From the NCBI GenBank assembly GCA_031257695.1, contig JAIROB010000217.1, forward strand, positions 1-10,875: 10,875 nucleotides of DNA, written 5' to 3'. The notes under the pieces are model-generated. The model did not search any database, had not been told where the DNA came from, and saw only the letters and a program-made list of their open reading frames with translations. Below are positions 1-6,581 of the stretch, one piece after another (the first letter of the stretch is position 1; every line of letters starts with the position of its first letter). The position numbers were made by a program, and so were the translations under genes. The stretch is from Treponema sp. Lineage in GTDB: Bacteria > Spirochaetota > Spirochaetia > Treponematales > Breznakiellaceae.

Positions 1-1
1 C

Positions 2-1087
2 ACCGGGGCAATCAGCGTTCCTATTTACCAGAGCTCCACCTTCCGCCACCCCGGGCTGGGGGAATCCACGGGGTTTGACTATTCCCGGGGGGTTAATCCC
101 ACCAGGGCGGAGCTGGAAAAGACCATGGCCCTGCTGGAACACGGCAGGCACGGCCTTGCCTTTGCCACCGGCATGGGGGCGATTTCCGCGGCAATAAAGC
201 TGTTTAACCCCGGGGATCACCTCATCGTTTCCGAGGATCTCTACGGCGGCACCTACCGGCTCCTGAACGAATACTACGCCAAATACGGCCTTTCCTTTTC
301 CTGGGTAGACACCAGCGACAGCGCGCTGGTGGAGGCTGCCCTCCGGCCCGAGACGAAGGGGCTGTTTATCGAGACCCCCTCCAACCCCATGATGAAGGTG
401 ACGGACATACGCCGCTGCGCGGAGCTTATCCACCGCCGGGGGGGGCTGCTCATCACCGACAACACCTTCCTCTCGCCCTATTACCAGAATCCCCTGGACC
501 TGGGCTCCGATCTGGTGGCGCACAGCGGGACCAAGTACCTCGCGGGGCACAACGACACATTGGCGGGCATTATCGTCCATTCCCGGGAGGATCTGGCGGA
601 GGAATTGCGTAACGCCCAGAAAAGCGAAGGCGCCGCGCTTTCCCCCTTCGACGCGTGGCTTACCCTGCGGGGGATAAAGACCCTGCCGGTGCGTATGGAA
701 AAGCACGAAGAGAATGCCCGCAGTATCGCCGCCTGGCTGCGTTCCCATAAGCGGGTAGAAAAGGTGTTTTACACAGGCTTTGAGGATCATCCCCACTACG
801 CCCTGAGCCGGTCCCAGGCCCGGGGTTTTGGGGGCATGATCTCGTTTTATGTAAAGGACAGGGACGATGTGCCCCGGCTGCTTAAGAATGTTTCCCTCAT
901 CCTTTTTGCGGAAAGTCTGGGCGGCGTAGAATCGCTGCTCACCTATCCGCTGGCGCAGACCCACGGCGCCATCCCCGAAGCGATGCGCCTTTCCGCGGGG
1001 GTGAACGACCGGCTCATGCGGCTGTCCGTGGGCATCGAGGCCGCGGATGATCTGATAGCGGATTTGGACAGGGCGTTTTCCGGCTAA
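2..1087 (+). CDS. PLP-dependent Cys/Met metabolism enzyme, MetI/cystathionine gamma-synthase-like (5' partial)
   Basis: The reading frame is open from the window edge, so the start lies upstream; 361 residues are visible against about 380-390 for the family. The methionine at 125 is internal, because the 41 codons before it already encode family sequence (a VPIYQSSTF-like segment and YSRGVNPTR). Later landmarks are ATGMGAI (cofactor phosphate region), ETPSNP, DNTF, and the PLP Schiff-base lysine in HSGTKYLAGHND, codon 533-535. The C-terminal part (SPFDAWLTLRGIKTL, FAESLGGVESL, RLSVGIE) closely resembles the cystathionine gamma-synthase / O-acetylhomoserine thiolyase branch such as Bacillus MetI. 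The expected cytosolic role is gamma-replacement or gamma-elimination on homoserine esters, cystathionine or a related sulfur amino acid. The exact substrate cannot be read from sequence, and cystathionine or methionine gamma-lyase remain alternatives. Two Rrf2 regulators follow after 95 bases, which fits control of sulfur metabolism. Confidence 0.9.
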   Translation, partial: TGAISVPIYQSSTFRHPGLGESTGFDYSRGVNPTRAELEKTMALLEHGRHGLAFATGMGAISAAIKLFNPGDHLIVSEDLYGGTYRLLNEYYAKYGLSFSWVDTSDSALVEAALRPETKGLFIETPSNPMMKVTDIRRCAELIHRRGGLLITDNTFLSPYYQNPLDLGSDLVAHSGTKYLAGHNDTLAGIIVHSREDLAEELRNAQKSEGAALSPFDAWLTLRGIKTLPVRMEKHEENARSIAAWLRSHKRVEKVFYTGFEDHPHYALSRSQARGFGGMISFYVKDRDDVPRLLKNVSLILFAESLGGVESLLTYPLAQTHGAIPEAMRLSAGVNDRLMRLSVGIEAADDLIADLDRAFSG

Positions 1088-1108
1088 CGCCGCGGCCGGA
1101 CGCCTTTT
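1080..1108 (+). terminator. Possible weak intrinsic terminator after the PLP enzyme gene
   Basis: CCGGC (1080-1084) can pair with GCCGG (1095-1099) across a 10-base loop, and a short TTTT follows at 1105-1108. The stem overlaps the stop codon and the U-tract is short and offset, so termination would be weak at best. Confidence 0.22.
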
Positions 1109-1170
1109 AAGAGAGGTAGGAGAACGGGAACGTTTCCTTCCGATCGGCCTGACGGCACAGCCGCTTTTTT

Positions 1171-1182
1171 AGGAGTAAAAAA
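1171..1182 (+). promoter_or_regulatory. Ribosome binding site of the first Rrf2 gene
   Basis: AGGAG at 1171-1175 lies seven bases before the ATG at 1183. It is a strong Shine-Dalgarno sequence and fixes this start. It suggests the regulator is translated independently of the upstream enzyme gene, which ends 95 bases earlier. Confidence 0.75.
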
Positions 1183-1614
1183 ATGAGAGTATCCACCAAA
1201 GGGCGTTATTCCCTGGAGGCCCTGCTGTACATGGCGCTGCTTCCCGAGGGCGAATATTCAAGCACCCGGTCCATTGCGGAAAACACAGGGCTTTCCGACG
1301 GCTATTTGGAGCAGCTTTTCATCCCCCTGCGGAAGGCAGGAATAGTGCAGGGCATACGGGGACCCCAGGGGGGCTATCTCCCCGCCAGGCCGGCGGAGGA
1401 GATTACCGTAGGGGACGTACTGCGGGCGGTGGAGGGCCCCCTTGAGCCGGTGGCCTGCGCCACCTCCGACGAATGCCCCATGAAGGCCACCTGTATCAGC
1501 GTCCACACCTGGAGCGATCTCTACCGGGAAATCACCGATTGCGTGGACTCCATATCCCTTGCGGATCTGACCGCGGCCTACCTTGCTCTGGACAAGATGG
1601 AGTATGCCATATGA
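1183..1614 (+). CDS. Rrf2-family transcriptional regulator with IscR-type Fe-S cysteines
   Basis: This 143-residue protein has the usual Rrf2 length and layout. The N-terminal winged helix-turn-helix includes MRVSTKGRYSLEAL, the recognition region around GYLEQLF (residues 40-46) and the wing GIRGPQGGY (57-65). The dimerisation and sensor part begins at ITVGDVLRAVEG. Three cysteines at 92, 98 and 104 form CX5CX5C, at the same positions as the [2Fe-2S] ligands of E. coli IscR. His108 lies one position beyond the IscR ligand His107. The protein is therefore probably a cytosolic Fe-S-dependent repressor or activator responding to Fe-S status, redox, NO or sulfur supply. Its stop codon overlaps the start of a second Rrf2 gene as ATGA, so the two are co-translated. 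The neighbouring PLP sulfur enzyme and downstream Fe-S-containing rnfC are plausible targets. No operator could be identified, and the isc/suf, CymR or NsrR type cannot be decided. Confidence 0.9.
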   Translation: MRVSTKGRYSLEALLYMALLPEGEYSSTRSIAENTGLSDGYLEQLFIPLRKAGIVQGIRGPQGGYLPARPAEEITVGDVLRAVEGPLEPVACATSDECPMKATCISVHTWSDLYREITDCVDSISLADLTAAYLALDKMEYAI

Positions 1615-2045
1615 AAATATCCACCCGGGGCAGGTACGGCATACGGCTCCTCATCGATCTGGCGGAACATACCGGCGCGGACCATGAGGCGCTGATCAGC
1701 GTGGCGGCGCGGCAGAACATATCCATCCGCTATCTTGAGCAGGTGGCGGTGATACTCCGGCGCGCGGGCTATATCCGTTCCGTTAAGGGCGCCGCCGGGG
1801 GCTATGCCCTGGCGCGGCGGGCCCAGGACATCATCATCGGGGACGTGCTGCGGGTGCTGGAAGGGGATATGCTGGTGGTGGACCCGCCCCTGCCGAGCAA
1901 AAATGAAACAAAGCTCCAGCGCTGCATACGGCTTACGGTCTTCGACAGGCTGAACGACCGCATCGCGGCGGTGATAGACCGGAAGACCCTGGCGTCGGTG
2001 GTGGGAACCGTGGACCCCGACGAATCCTATATGTATTTTATTTAG
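1611..2045 (+). CDS. Second Rrf2-family regulator, lacking the Fe-S cysteine triad
   Basis: This is a 144-residue Rrf2 protein starting at the ATG that overlaps the previous stop (ATGA, 1611-1614). The frame is open further upstream, but that part is out-of-frame sequence of the first regulator, whereas residues from 1611 (MKISTRGRYGIRLLIDLA) match the family N-terminus exactly. Further family marks are SIRYLEQ (recognition helix), VKGAAGGY (wing) and IIIGDVLRVLEG. After that point the first paralogue carries CX5CX5C, but this protein has a proline-rich VVDPPLPS segment and a single cysteine (LQRC). It therefore cannot bind an IscR-type cluster in the usual way. It may be an apo-regulator, sense something else, or modulate its neighbour through heterodimers. 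The tandem arrangement suggests duplication followed by divergence. Family assignment is firm; ligand and targets are unknown. Confidence 0.88.
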   Translation: MKISTRGRYGIRLLIDLAEHTGADHEALISVAARQNISIRYLEQVAVILRRAGYIRSVKGAAGGYALARRAQDIIIGDVLRVLEGDMLVVDPPLPSKNETKLQRCIRLTVFDRLNDRIAAVIDRKTLASVVGTVDPDESYMYFI

Positions 2046-2096
2046 CCCCTTGATCAACTAAAAGGCCGCTGTCCGCCGGTTCATCCCTCCGGCGCC

Positions 2097-2124
2097 TTGA
2101 CTTTTACGCCATTCCGGGTAATGC
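2097..2124 (+). promoter_or_regulatory. Tentative promoter ahead of the DUF212 gene
   Basis: TTGACT (2097-2102) is a five-of-six match to a sigma-70 -35 box. The only -10 candidate at normal spacing is a poor TAATGC (2119-2124, 16-base spacer). It lies in the 88-base gap after the regulators, the only intergenic space before the membrane and rnf genes. Transcription starting here would leave almost no leader before the ATG at 2134, so it is weakly supported. Confidence 0.2.
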
Positions 2125-2133
2125 TTACTCATA

Positions 2134-2622
2134 ATGTCGATGGAAATGTCGGTACGCGCGGCGTCGTTCAGACTCTTTATCGAGAACCCCATAGCGTTAT
2201 CGGCCATTACCAGTTGGTTTCTCGCCCAAACGATCAAATCGGCTATCATGCTTTTGCGGACAAAACGGCGGAACAGCAAGGAGATTCTGAAAACCTTTGC
2301 CTGGCGCACCGGGGGTATGCCTTCAAGCCACGCGGCGCTGGTTTCGGCAATGACAGCGTCTATCGCCGTTAAGGAGGGCATACATTCGAATCTGTTTGTC
2401 CTTTCCTTTTTTATGGCGCTGGTCATTATGAGGGATGCCATGGGGGTTCGCCGGTCCTCGGGCATTCAGGCCAAATCCCTGAACTCCCTGGGGAAAAGCA
2501 TGGAAGAACGGATGGGCGTCGAATACCACGCGGTGAAGGAAGTGCAGGGGCACACTCCCCTGGAAGTGGTGATTGGGGCTCTTTTGGGCATATTTATAGC
2601 CGCGGCGTATGCCTATTTGTAG
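2134..2622 (+). CDS. DUF212 / divergent PAP2-family membrane protein (YuiD-like)
   Basis: This 162-residue integral membrane protein belongs to the DUF212 family (acid phosphatase/vanadium haloperoxidase-related, YuiD-like). Signatures are SWFLAQTIK in the first hydrophobic segment (about residues 19-40), RTGGMPSSH (58-66), RDAMGVRR (100-107) and EVQGHTPLEV (136-145). It ends in a hydrophobic helix. GGMPSSH and GHTPLEV are the family's diverged counterparts of PAP2 phosphatase motifs; the usual PAP2 KX6RP motif is not evident. Catalytic activity is unproven for the family, though a membrane lipid-phosphate role is often supposed. No clear Shine-Dalgarno precedes ATG 2134; ATGs at 2140 and 2146 are alternative starts that would shorten the protein by two or four residues. 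The next gene begins 11 bases after its stop, so the two are probably co-transcribed. Confidence 0.87.
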   Translation: MSMEMSVRAASFRLFIENPIALSAITSWFLAQTIKSAIMLLRTKRRNSKEILKTFAWRTGGMPSSHAALVSAMTASIAVKEGIHSNLFVLSFFMALVIMRDAMGVRRSSGIQAKSLNSLGKSMEERMGVEYHAVKEVQGHTPLEVVIGALLGIFIAAAYAYL

Positions 2623-2633
2623 GTTTTTTGTTC

Positions 2634-4046
2634 ATGTCTTTGCTGAAATCCTGGTGTGTTTCTATAACCGTCTCCCTCTTGTGCGCGGCCCTGCTGTTTT
2701 TCCTGAGTTACGGGCCGCCGGGCCGCCAAAAACCCGCGCTTATGTTCCGGGGGGGGGGCGGGGGGGGAGTTGTGGAGCTGACCCTGGACGCGTCCTATCC
2801 TGACCGGCAAATTCTGGAACTTTTGGACCGGGGGGGAATTAAAACGGCCCTCGGCGAGTCCTCCCAATGGGTGTTTCTGGACGATTTTGGAAAACTGGAA
2901 CAGGTTCCCCTGGACAGGTATTGGGAGCGGCTTGAGCCCTTTGATCCCCGGAATGACGGGTACGCGGAACAGTTGCGTTCATTTTTTGTGGCTAAGGGGG
3001 AACGGCGGATTTTTATCGGCCTGAAGGGGGCCCCCCTGGATCTTGAGGGCCGGGTAAAGGCCGCGCTGGGGGATATTCGCCATTCCCTTTCGGTCCCGGC
3101 GCAGCGGCGGTTCCGCCTTGTTCCGGCCCTCCTCTTTGGCGCCGCGGCGGCGCTAACCCTGTTGCTCTCACGGGAAATCCTGGTTACCCTGTTATTCCTG
3201 CCCCTCTGGGCGCCCCTGGTCGGGTTCGGCGAGGCGGGCTTTGCCCTGATCGCGGTTCTGGCGGGGTTTTACCGGGTCCTTCGGGATCCGGCCCGGGACT
3301 ATTTTGTCTCCCGCCGGTATGGAACGGCTGGCGGAAAGGCGCCGCGTCCCTGGAGCCTCTGGGTCCCCGCCTGCCTGTTTCCGGCTGCCGCAGCGCTCCT
3401 CGCCGTTTTCGGGGGGTTTTCCCCGCTGACGGTCCCGGCGGCGCTGATCTTTGTTCCCCTGATCCTCTGCTGCTCGCTCTGGACCGAATCGCGCCGGGGC
3501 CTTAAGGAGGGACATATCCGCTTCAAGCCGGTGCAGATCACGGCTCCGGCGCGGCGGACCGGCGCCTATAGCCCTGTCATGCTCCCCTTTGCCGCGGCGG
3601 CTTTGGCGCTGCGCCTGCTGTCCGTGGTTTTTCCGGGCGCCGGAGGAGCCGCGGGGGACCGGGTCGGCTGGGCTCCCCCCCCGGAACTGAGCGAGGAGCG
3701 CTACCGGGAACACGTTGCCTTTCAGCAGGCATTTTCTTACACCCCCCTTGGCGCGGGGGAATCGCCCTACCTGCGCTATTCCCTTGCCGAAGACGGGCTT
3801 ATCGACGGCGGTTCCGGGGAAGCGGCGCTTGCGGAGCCGGAGCTTATTCCGCCCTTTCCCCTGGCTTCCCTGATAGATTTTCTCGACAATTATTCCTATA
3901 CTGATCCCAATCCTGTTTCGTCCCGGGGAGGAGCGTGTCCGCTGATTCTCCTGGGTTTGTGGATTCCCCTGATCCTCCGGGACCGGCGGAGGCGGCGGAT
4001 GTGGGGGAAATTGTCCCTCTATAAGGATAAGCGGATCGCCGCCTGA
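2634..4046 (+). CDS. Unrecognised polytopic membrane protein upstream of rnfC
   Basis: I do not recognise a named family in these 470 residues. The ATG at 2634 is chosen over an in-frame TTG at 2628 that sits next to the previous stop. Residues 8-26 form a signal-anchor helix. A soluble, probably extracytoplasmic part (about 27-160) follows; it starts with six glycines (40-45) and contains a mixed alpha/beta region with WVFLDDFGKLEQVPLDRYW. Further hydrophobic segments lie near 161-178, 181-197, 199-214, 241-260, 264-281, 312-334 and 434-448, giving about eight in all. A second soluble loop (about 335-432) contains acidic and proline-rich stretches. The C-terminus is highly basic (RDRRRRRMWGK), consistent with a cytoplasmic tail. 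It is 11 bases after the DUF212 gene and 35 bases before rnfC, so a role with the membrane redox complex is possible but unproven. The glycine run is encoded by a G10-C-G8 tract. Confidence 0.72.
   Translation: MSLLKSWCVSITVSLLCAALLFFLSYGPPGRQKPALMFRGGGGGGVVELTLDASYPDRQILELLDRGGIKTALGESSQWVFLDDFGKLEQVPLDRYWERLEPFDPRNDGYAEQLRSFFVAKGERRIFIGLKGAPLDLEGRVKAALGDIRHSLSVPAQRRFRLVPALLFGAAAALTLLLSREILVTLLFLPLWAPLVGFGEAGFALIAVLAGFYRVLRDPARDYFVSRRYGTAGGKAPRPWSLWVPACLFPAAAALLAVFGGFSPLTVPAALIFVPLILCCSLWTESRRGLKEGHIRFKPVQITAPARRTGAYSPVMLPFAAAALALRLLSVVFPGAGGAAGDRVGWAPPPELSEERYREHVAFQQAFSYTPLGAGESPYLRYSLAEDGLIDGGSGEAALAEPELIPPFPLASLIDFLDNYSYTDPNPVSSRGGACPLILLGLWIPLILRDRRRRRMWGKLSLYKDKRIAA
2749..2767 (+). repeat. 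Poly-G tract G10-C-G8 inside a coding region
   Basis: Ten consecutive G (2749-2758), one C, then eight G (2760-2767) encode Arg plus six Gly just after the first membrane segment of the unrecognised membrane protein. It is the longest homopolymer in the window. G-tracts of this length are prone to slippage, and any change other than a multiple of three would truncate the protein near residue 45. Confidence 0.9.
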
Positions 4047-4058
4047 CGGGGCGGTTTT
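4039..4058 (+). terminator. Possible terminator or attenuator between the membrane protein gene and rnfC
   Basis: CCGCC (4039-4043) pairs with GGCGG (4050-4054) around a six-base loop, with a possible G-U pair beneath, and is followed directly by TTTT (4055-4058) and an A-rich run. The hairpin spans the stop codon of the membrane protein. It is short for an intrinsic terminator and may only attenuate transcription into rnfC. Confidence 0.33.
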
Positions 4059-4081
4059 AAAAAAAGGCAGCCGGGAAGCGT

Positions 4082-5470
4082 ATGTTTGCAAAAACCAGGG
4101 TATACACATTTCCGCGGGGGGGGATTCACTATGAGGATCCCTGGGCGCCCTCCCGGGCCACCAGTGTCACCGCGTTTTTGCCGGTCATTTCGCTTATTCC
4201 CCTGGTCCATCATACCGGGAGCAGGGTCTATCCGGTGGTTTCCGTGGGAGACTCGGTGCGGGAGGGGATGCTTGTGGGCCGCAGCAGCGACCGGGGTTCG
4301 GCGAATGTCCACGCCGCGGTGCCGGGAAAGGTGGCGCGCATCGTTTCCTGGAAAATGCTCGAAGGGCACACCAACGACGCCCTGGTGATACGGCTTGAAG
4401 GATCCTTTGACAAGCTGGGCAGGCGGGAAGAAATTTTCCCCTGGCAGGGGCTCGGCGCGGCGGCGCTCCAGGCCCTGATAGCGGAACACGGCGTGGTGAA
4501 TATGGAGAGTTCCGGTATCCCCTCCGCGGACATGATCGCTTCCTTCCGGGCTTTGGAGGGCCGCAGAACTCTGGTGGTCCGCTGCGTCTTTGACGATCCC
4601 TGGCTGGTCGCGGATTATGTATTGTGCAGGGAACGGCTCAAGGCGGTGGTGGAGGGCAGCGTTATGGCCGCCCGCGCCTCCCAGAGCGAACGGATTGTCT
4701 ATGCGGTTTCCCGCCGGGAACGGGACCTGGGGGACAGCTTTTTGACGGAGGTTTCGGCCTACGACATTCCCGCTTCGGTTGCCGTGGTGGGTTCCCGGTA
4801 TCCCCAGCGGAACCGCCGGGAACTGGAAATGGCGCTTCGGAGCTATGCCGCCGCGGAAGCGCTCGACCTGGGGAACATTCTGTTCCTGGGGCCTGCCACC
4901 CTGGCGGCGATTCACGACGCGATAAAGCTGAAACGGCCCATCCTGGACCGCTATGTGGCGGTGGGGGGCTCCGCGGTCAGGACCCCCCAGGTGATGAAGG
5001 TGAGGATCGGCGCCCGCATAGGGGATCTTTTTGAGGAATGCGGGGGCTTTAAGGGCCCCCCGAAGCGGATAGCCACGGGTTCCCCCATCCTGGGCAGGCT
5101 GGCGGTGGACCTGGACGAGCCGGTTATCAAAACCACCTACGCCGTTTTTGCGCTCCTGCAGGGGCAGACCGGGGACGGCCGGTCCCGGAACTGCATCGGC
5201 TGCGGGGAATGCCGGGTGGTATGCCCCGTCGGGCTGGATCCTGAGGAGCTGTACAAAACCGCGGGCATTTCCGGAGGCTCCGAGGTTTCCGGGTCCATCC
5301 TCGCAAAACAGTGCCATGGCTGCGGCTGCTGTGACGTGGTCTGTCCTTCCCGGCTGCCTTTGAGCGCGGTGATCGCAAACTTTGCCCGGGAAAATAACCT
5401 GCGGGATGCCCGGAAAACCCTGCTGCAAATGGCGGAAAACCTTGGGCAACGTTCCGGGGGGGGCTTGTAG
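4082..5470 (+). CDS. rnfC: Rnf complex subunit RnfC (divergent NADH/FMN region)
   Basis: RnfC is the peripheral Fe-S subunit of the ion-translocating Rnf complex. In standard Rnf it exchanges electrons with NAD(H) via FMN and passes them to or from the membrane subunits. This 462-residue protein shows the family order: N-terminal FPRGGIHYEDPW and the barrel/lipoyl-like part (VVSVGDSVREGMLVG, VHAAVPGKVARI); a central nucleotide-binding-like domain (about 125-290); an SLBB-like part (VGGSAVRTPQVMKVRIG); then two ferredoxin motifs, CIGCGECRVVCP (Cys371, 374, 377, 381) and CHGCGCCDVVCP (Cys411, 414, 417, 421), for two [4Fe-4S] clusters. The Gly-rich loop, GLGGAGFP in typical RnfC, reads VNMESSGIP here, and the NGAECEPY segment reads RCVFDDPW. 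The NADH/FMN site therefore looks lost or rebuilt. The family assignment is firm, while the electron donor is uncertain. It is the first gene of a tight rnfCDGEA run. Confidence 0.93.
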   Translation: MFAKTRVYTFPRGGIHYEDPWAPSRATSVTAFLPVISLIPLVHHTGSRVYPVVSVGDSVREGMLVGRSSDRGSANVHAAVPGKVARIVSWKMLEGHTNDALVIRLEGSFDKLGRREEIFPWQGLGAAALQALIAEHGVVNMESSGIPSADMIASFRALEGRRTLVVRCVFDDPWLVADYVLCRERLKAVVEGSVMAARASQSERIVYAVSRRERDLGDSFLTEVSAYDIPASVAVVGSRYPQRNRRELEMALRSYAAAEALDLGNILFLGPATLAAIHDAIKLKRPILDRYVAVGGSAVRTPQVMKVRIGARIGDLFEECGGFKGPPKRIATGSPILGRLAVDLDEPVIKTTYAVFALLQGQTGDGRSRNCIGCGECRVVCPVGLDPEELYKTAGISGGSEVSGSILAKQCHGCGCCDVVCPSRLPLSAVIANFARENNLRDARKTLLQMAENLGQRSGGGL

Positions 5471-5471
5471 T

Positions 5472-6581
5472 TTGCCGTTAAACGACGCCATCAGATCCCA
5501 GGGCCCCTTCCCTCAATGGGCGCTCTTTCAAAAACCCCAGGTAAACCTGGCCCGGTCAAGCTCCTCCCGTATGTGGCTGGTCAGCGCCTGCGCGGGGCTT
5601 GCGATCCTCCAATCCTCCCTGGGCGATTCCTTTGCGTCCTTTGCCGTCGCCCTGGCCGCGGCGGGCGGGGCCCTGCTTACCGAGATCCTGATAGACGCTG
5701 TTTCCGGGCGCTTATTCGCCCGCCCCTGGGCCGAGTCGCCCTGGGGCAACTACCGGGACGGCAGCGCGGTTGCCTCCGCTCTGGTGTTGACCCTGCTCCT
5801 GCCTAACCGGATTAACCCCTTTTTTGCTTTCCTCGGGGCGGTGTTCGCCATGACGGTGGTCAAACACAGCTTCGGCGGCCTGGGGGCCAACTGGGCAAAC
5901 CCGGCCCTGGGGGCCTGGCTCTTTATCCGTTTCAGTTGGCCCGCGGCCTTTGCGAATGCCCTGGGAGATTCGCCCCTGGGCATTCTTGCCGAAAATCCGG
6001 GGGGCAGTTTCCCCCAGACCCTGGGGTCCGACACCTTTTGGACCCCCCTGTTGAACAAAACGGTTTTTGCCTTCCTCGGGGCGGAGCTGCCCCCGGGGTA
6101 CATCGATCTGCTCGCGTATTCCGGGCCGGGGATCATCGCGGATCGCGGCATCCTGGCGTTTCTCCTGGGAACCATTCTCGTCACCGCCGGCCAGGCAAGC
6201 CGCTTTTGGATACCCCTGTGCTACCTTGGGACCTATTCTTCCCTGGTCAGGATATTCGGGGCCATGCCCCTGGGGGGGGACTTTGGCGCGGGGGATATGC
6301 TGACGGGGCTTTTCACCGGGGGCGTTTTGCCCGCGGCGTTCCTCCTGGCGGCGGATCCTTCCACGGGGCCCAAGTCCCGGGCCCTCATGGCGCCGGCCGC
6401 GGTTCTGGGAGGCGCCCTGAGCTTTGTGTTCCGCTACCTGGGCTTTGAGCCCTACGGCGCCTTTTTTGCGGTGGCCCTGTTCAACGCGCTTTTGCCCCTG
6501 TTCCGATGCTTTGAGACCCGTTTCTTGTACGCCGGCACCTCCGGCAAAACCTTCCAGGCAGGCGCCAATGCAAAGGGTTAA
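5472..6581 (+). CDS. rnfD: Rnf complex membrane subunit RnfD
   Basis: RnfD is a polytopic membrane subunit that normally carries covalently bound FMN. A TTG at 5472, one base after the rnfC stop and eight bases after a G8 tract that can act as ribosome binding site, gives 369 residues and the expected N-terminus. An upstream ATG at 5406 would add 22 residues overlapping rnfC and is less likely. Family landmarks are RDGSAVASALVLTLLLP (95-111), VVKHSFGGLGANWANPALG (129-147), FWIPLCYLGTYSSL (245-258) and LLAADPSTGPKSRAL (291-305), with many hydrophobic helices. The flavinylation region, usually D-x-x-T-G-A-T-P-L, aligns with ANALGDSPL here. Only the final Ser167-Pro-Leu fits, with Ser in place of the flavin-bearing Thr and no preceding Asp. 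Whether FMN is attached is therefore doubtful. Confidence 0.92.
   Translation: MPLNDAIRSQGPFPQWALFQKPQVNLARSSSSRMWLVSACAGLAILQSSLGDSFASFAVALAAAGGALLTEILIDAVSGRLFARPWAESPWGNYRDGSAVASALVLTLLLPNRINPFFAFLGAVFAMTVVKHSFGGLGANWANPALGAWLFIRFSWPAAFANALGDSPLGILAENPGGSFPQTLGSDTFWTPLLNKTVFAFLGAELPPGYIDLLAYSGPGIIADRGILAFLLGTILVTAGQASRFWIPLCYLGTYSSLVRIFGAMPLGGDFGAGDMLTGLFTGGVLPAAFLLAADPSTGPKSRALMAPAAVLGGALSFVFRYLGFEPYGAFFAVALFNALLPLFRCFETRFLYAGTSGKTFQAGANAKG

Noticed and set aside
1123..1137. Short dyad (GGAA-CGT-TTCC, overlapping AACG-GGAA-CGTT) upstream of the first Rrf2 gene
   Set aside because: Arms are only four bases and the dyad does not extend to the length of known Rrf2 operators; it may be chance.
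1473..1610. Upstream extension of the second Rrf2 frame to 1473
   Set aside because: These codons are the out-of-frame reading of the first Rrf2 gene; the family N-terminus begins exactly at ATG 1611.
2062..2098. Inverted repeat after the second Rrf2 gene (CGCCGG 2074-2079 with CCGGCG 2089-2094; AAGGC 2062-2066 with GCCTT 2094-2098)
   Set aside because: The two stems compete for one base, leave a large bulge, and no solid T-run follows, so a terminator call is not supported.
4116..4123. G8 tracts in rnfC (4116-4123, 5456-5463), rnfD (6272-6279), rnfA (7821-7828) and the PLP enzyme (438-445) as phase-variation sites
   Set aside because: G8 runs recur throughout the window because GGG is used freely for glycine, so they look compositional; only the G10-C-G8 tract stands out.
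4019..5491. 490-codon open frame on the minus strand opposite rnfC, and similar long antisense frames at 3192-4109 and 5712-6938
   Set aside because: They lie antisense to clearly recognisable or well-placed genes, are Pro/Gly/Arg-rich in the manner of GC-rich shadow frames, and show no domain signatures.
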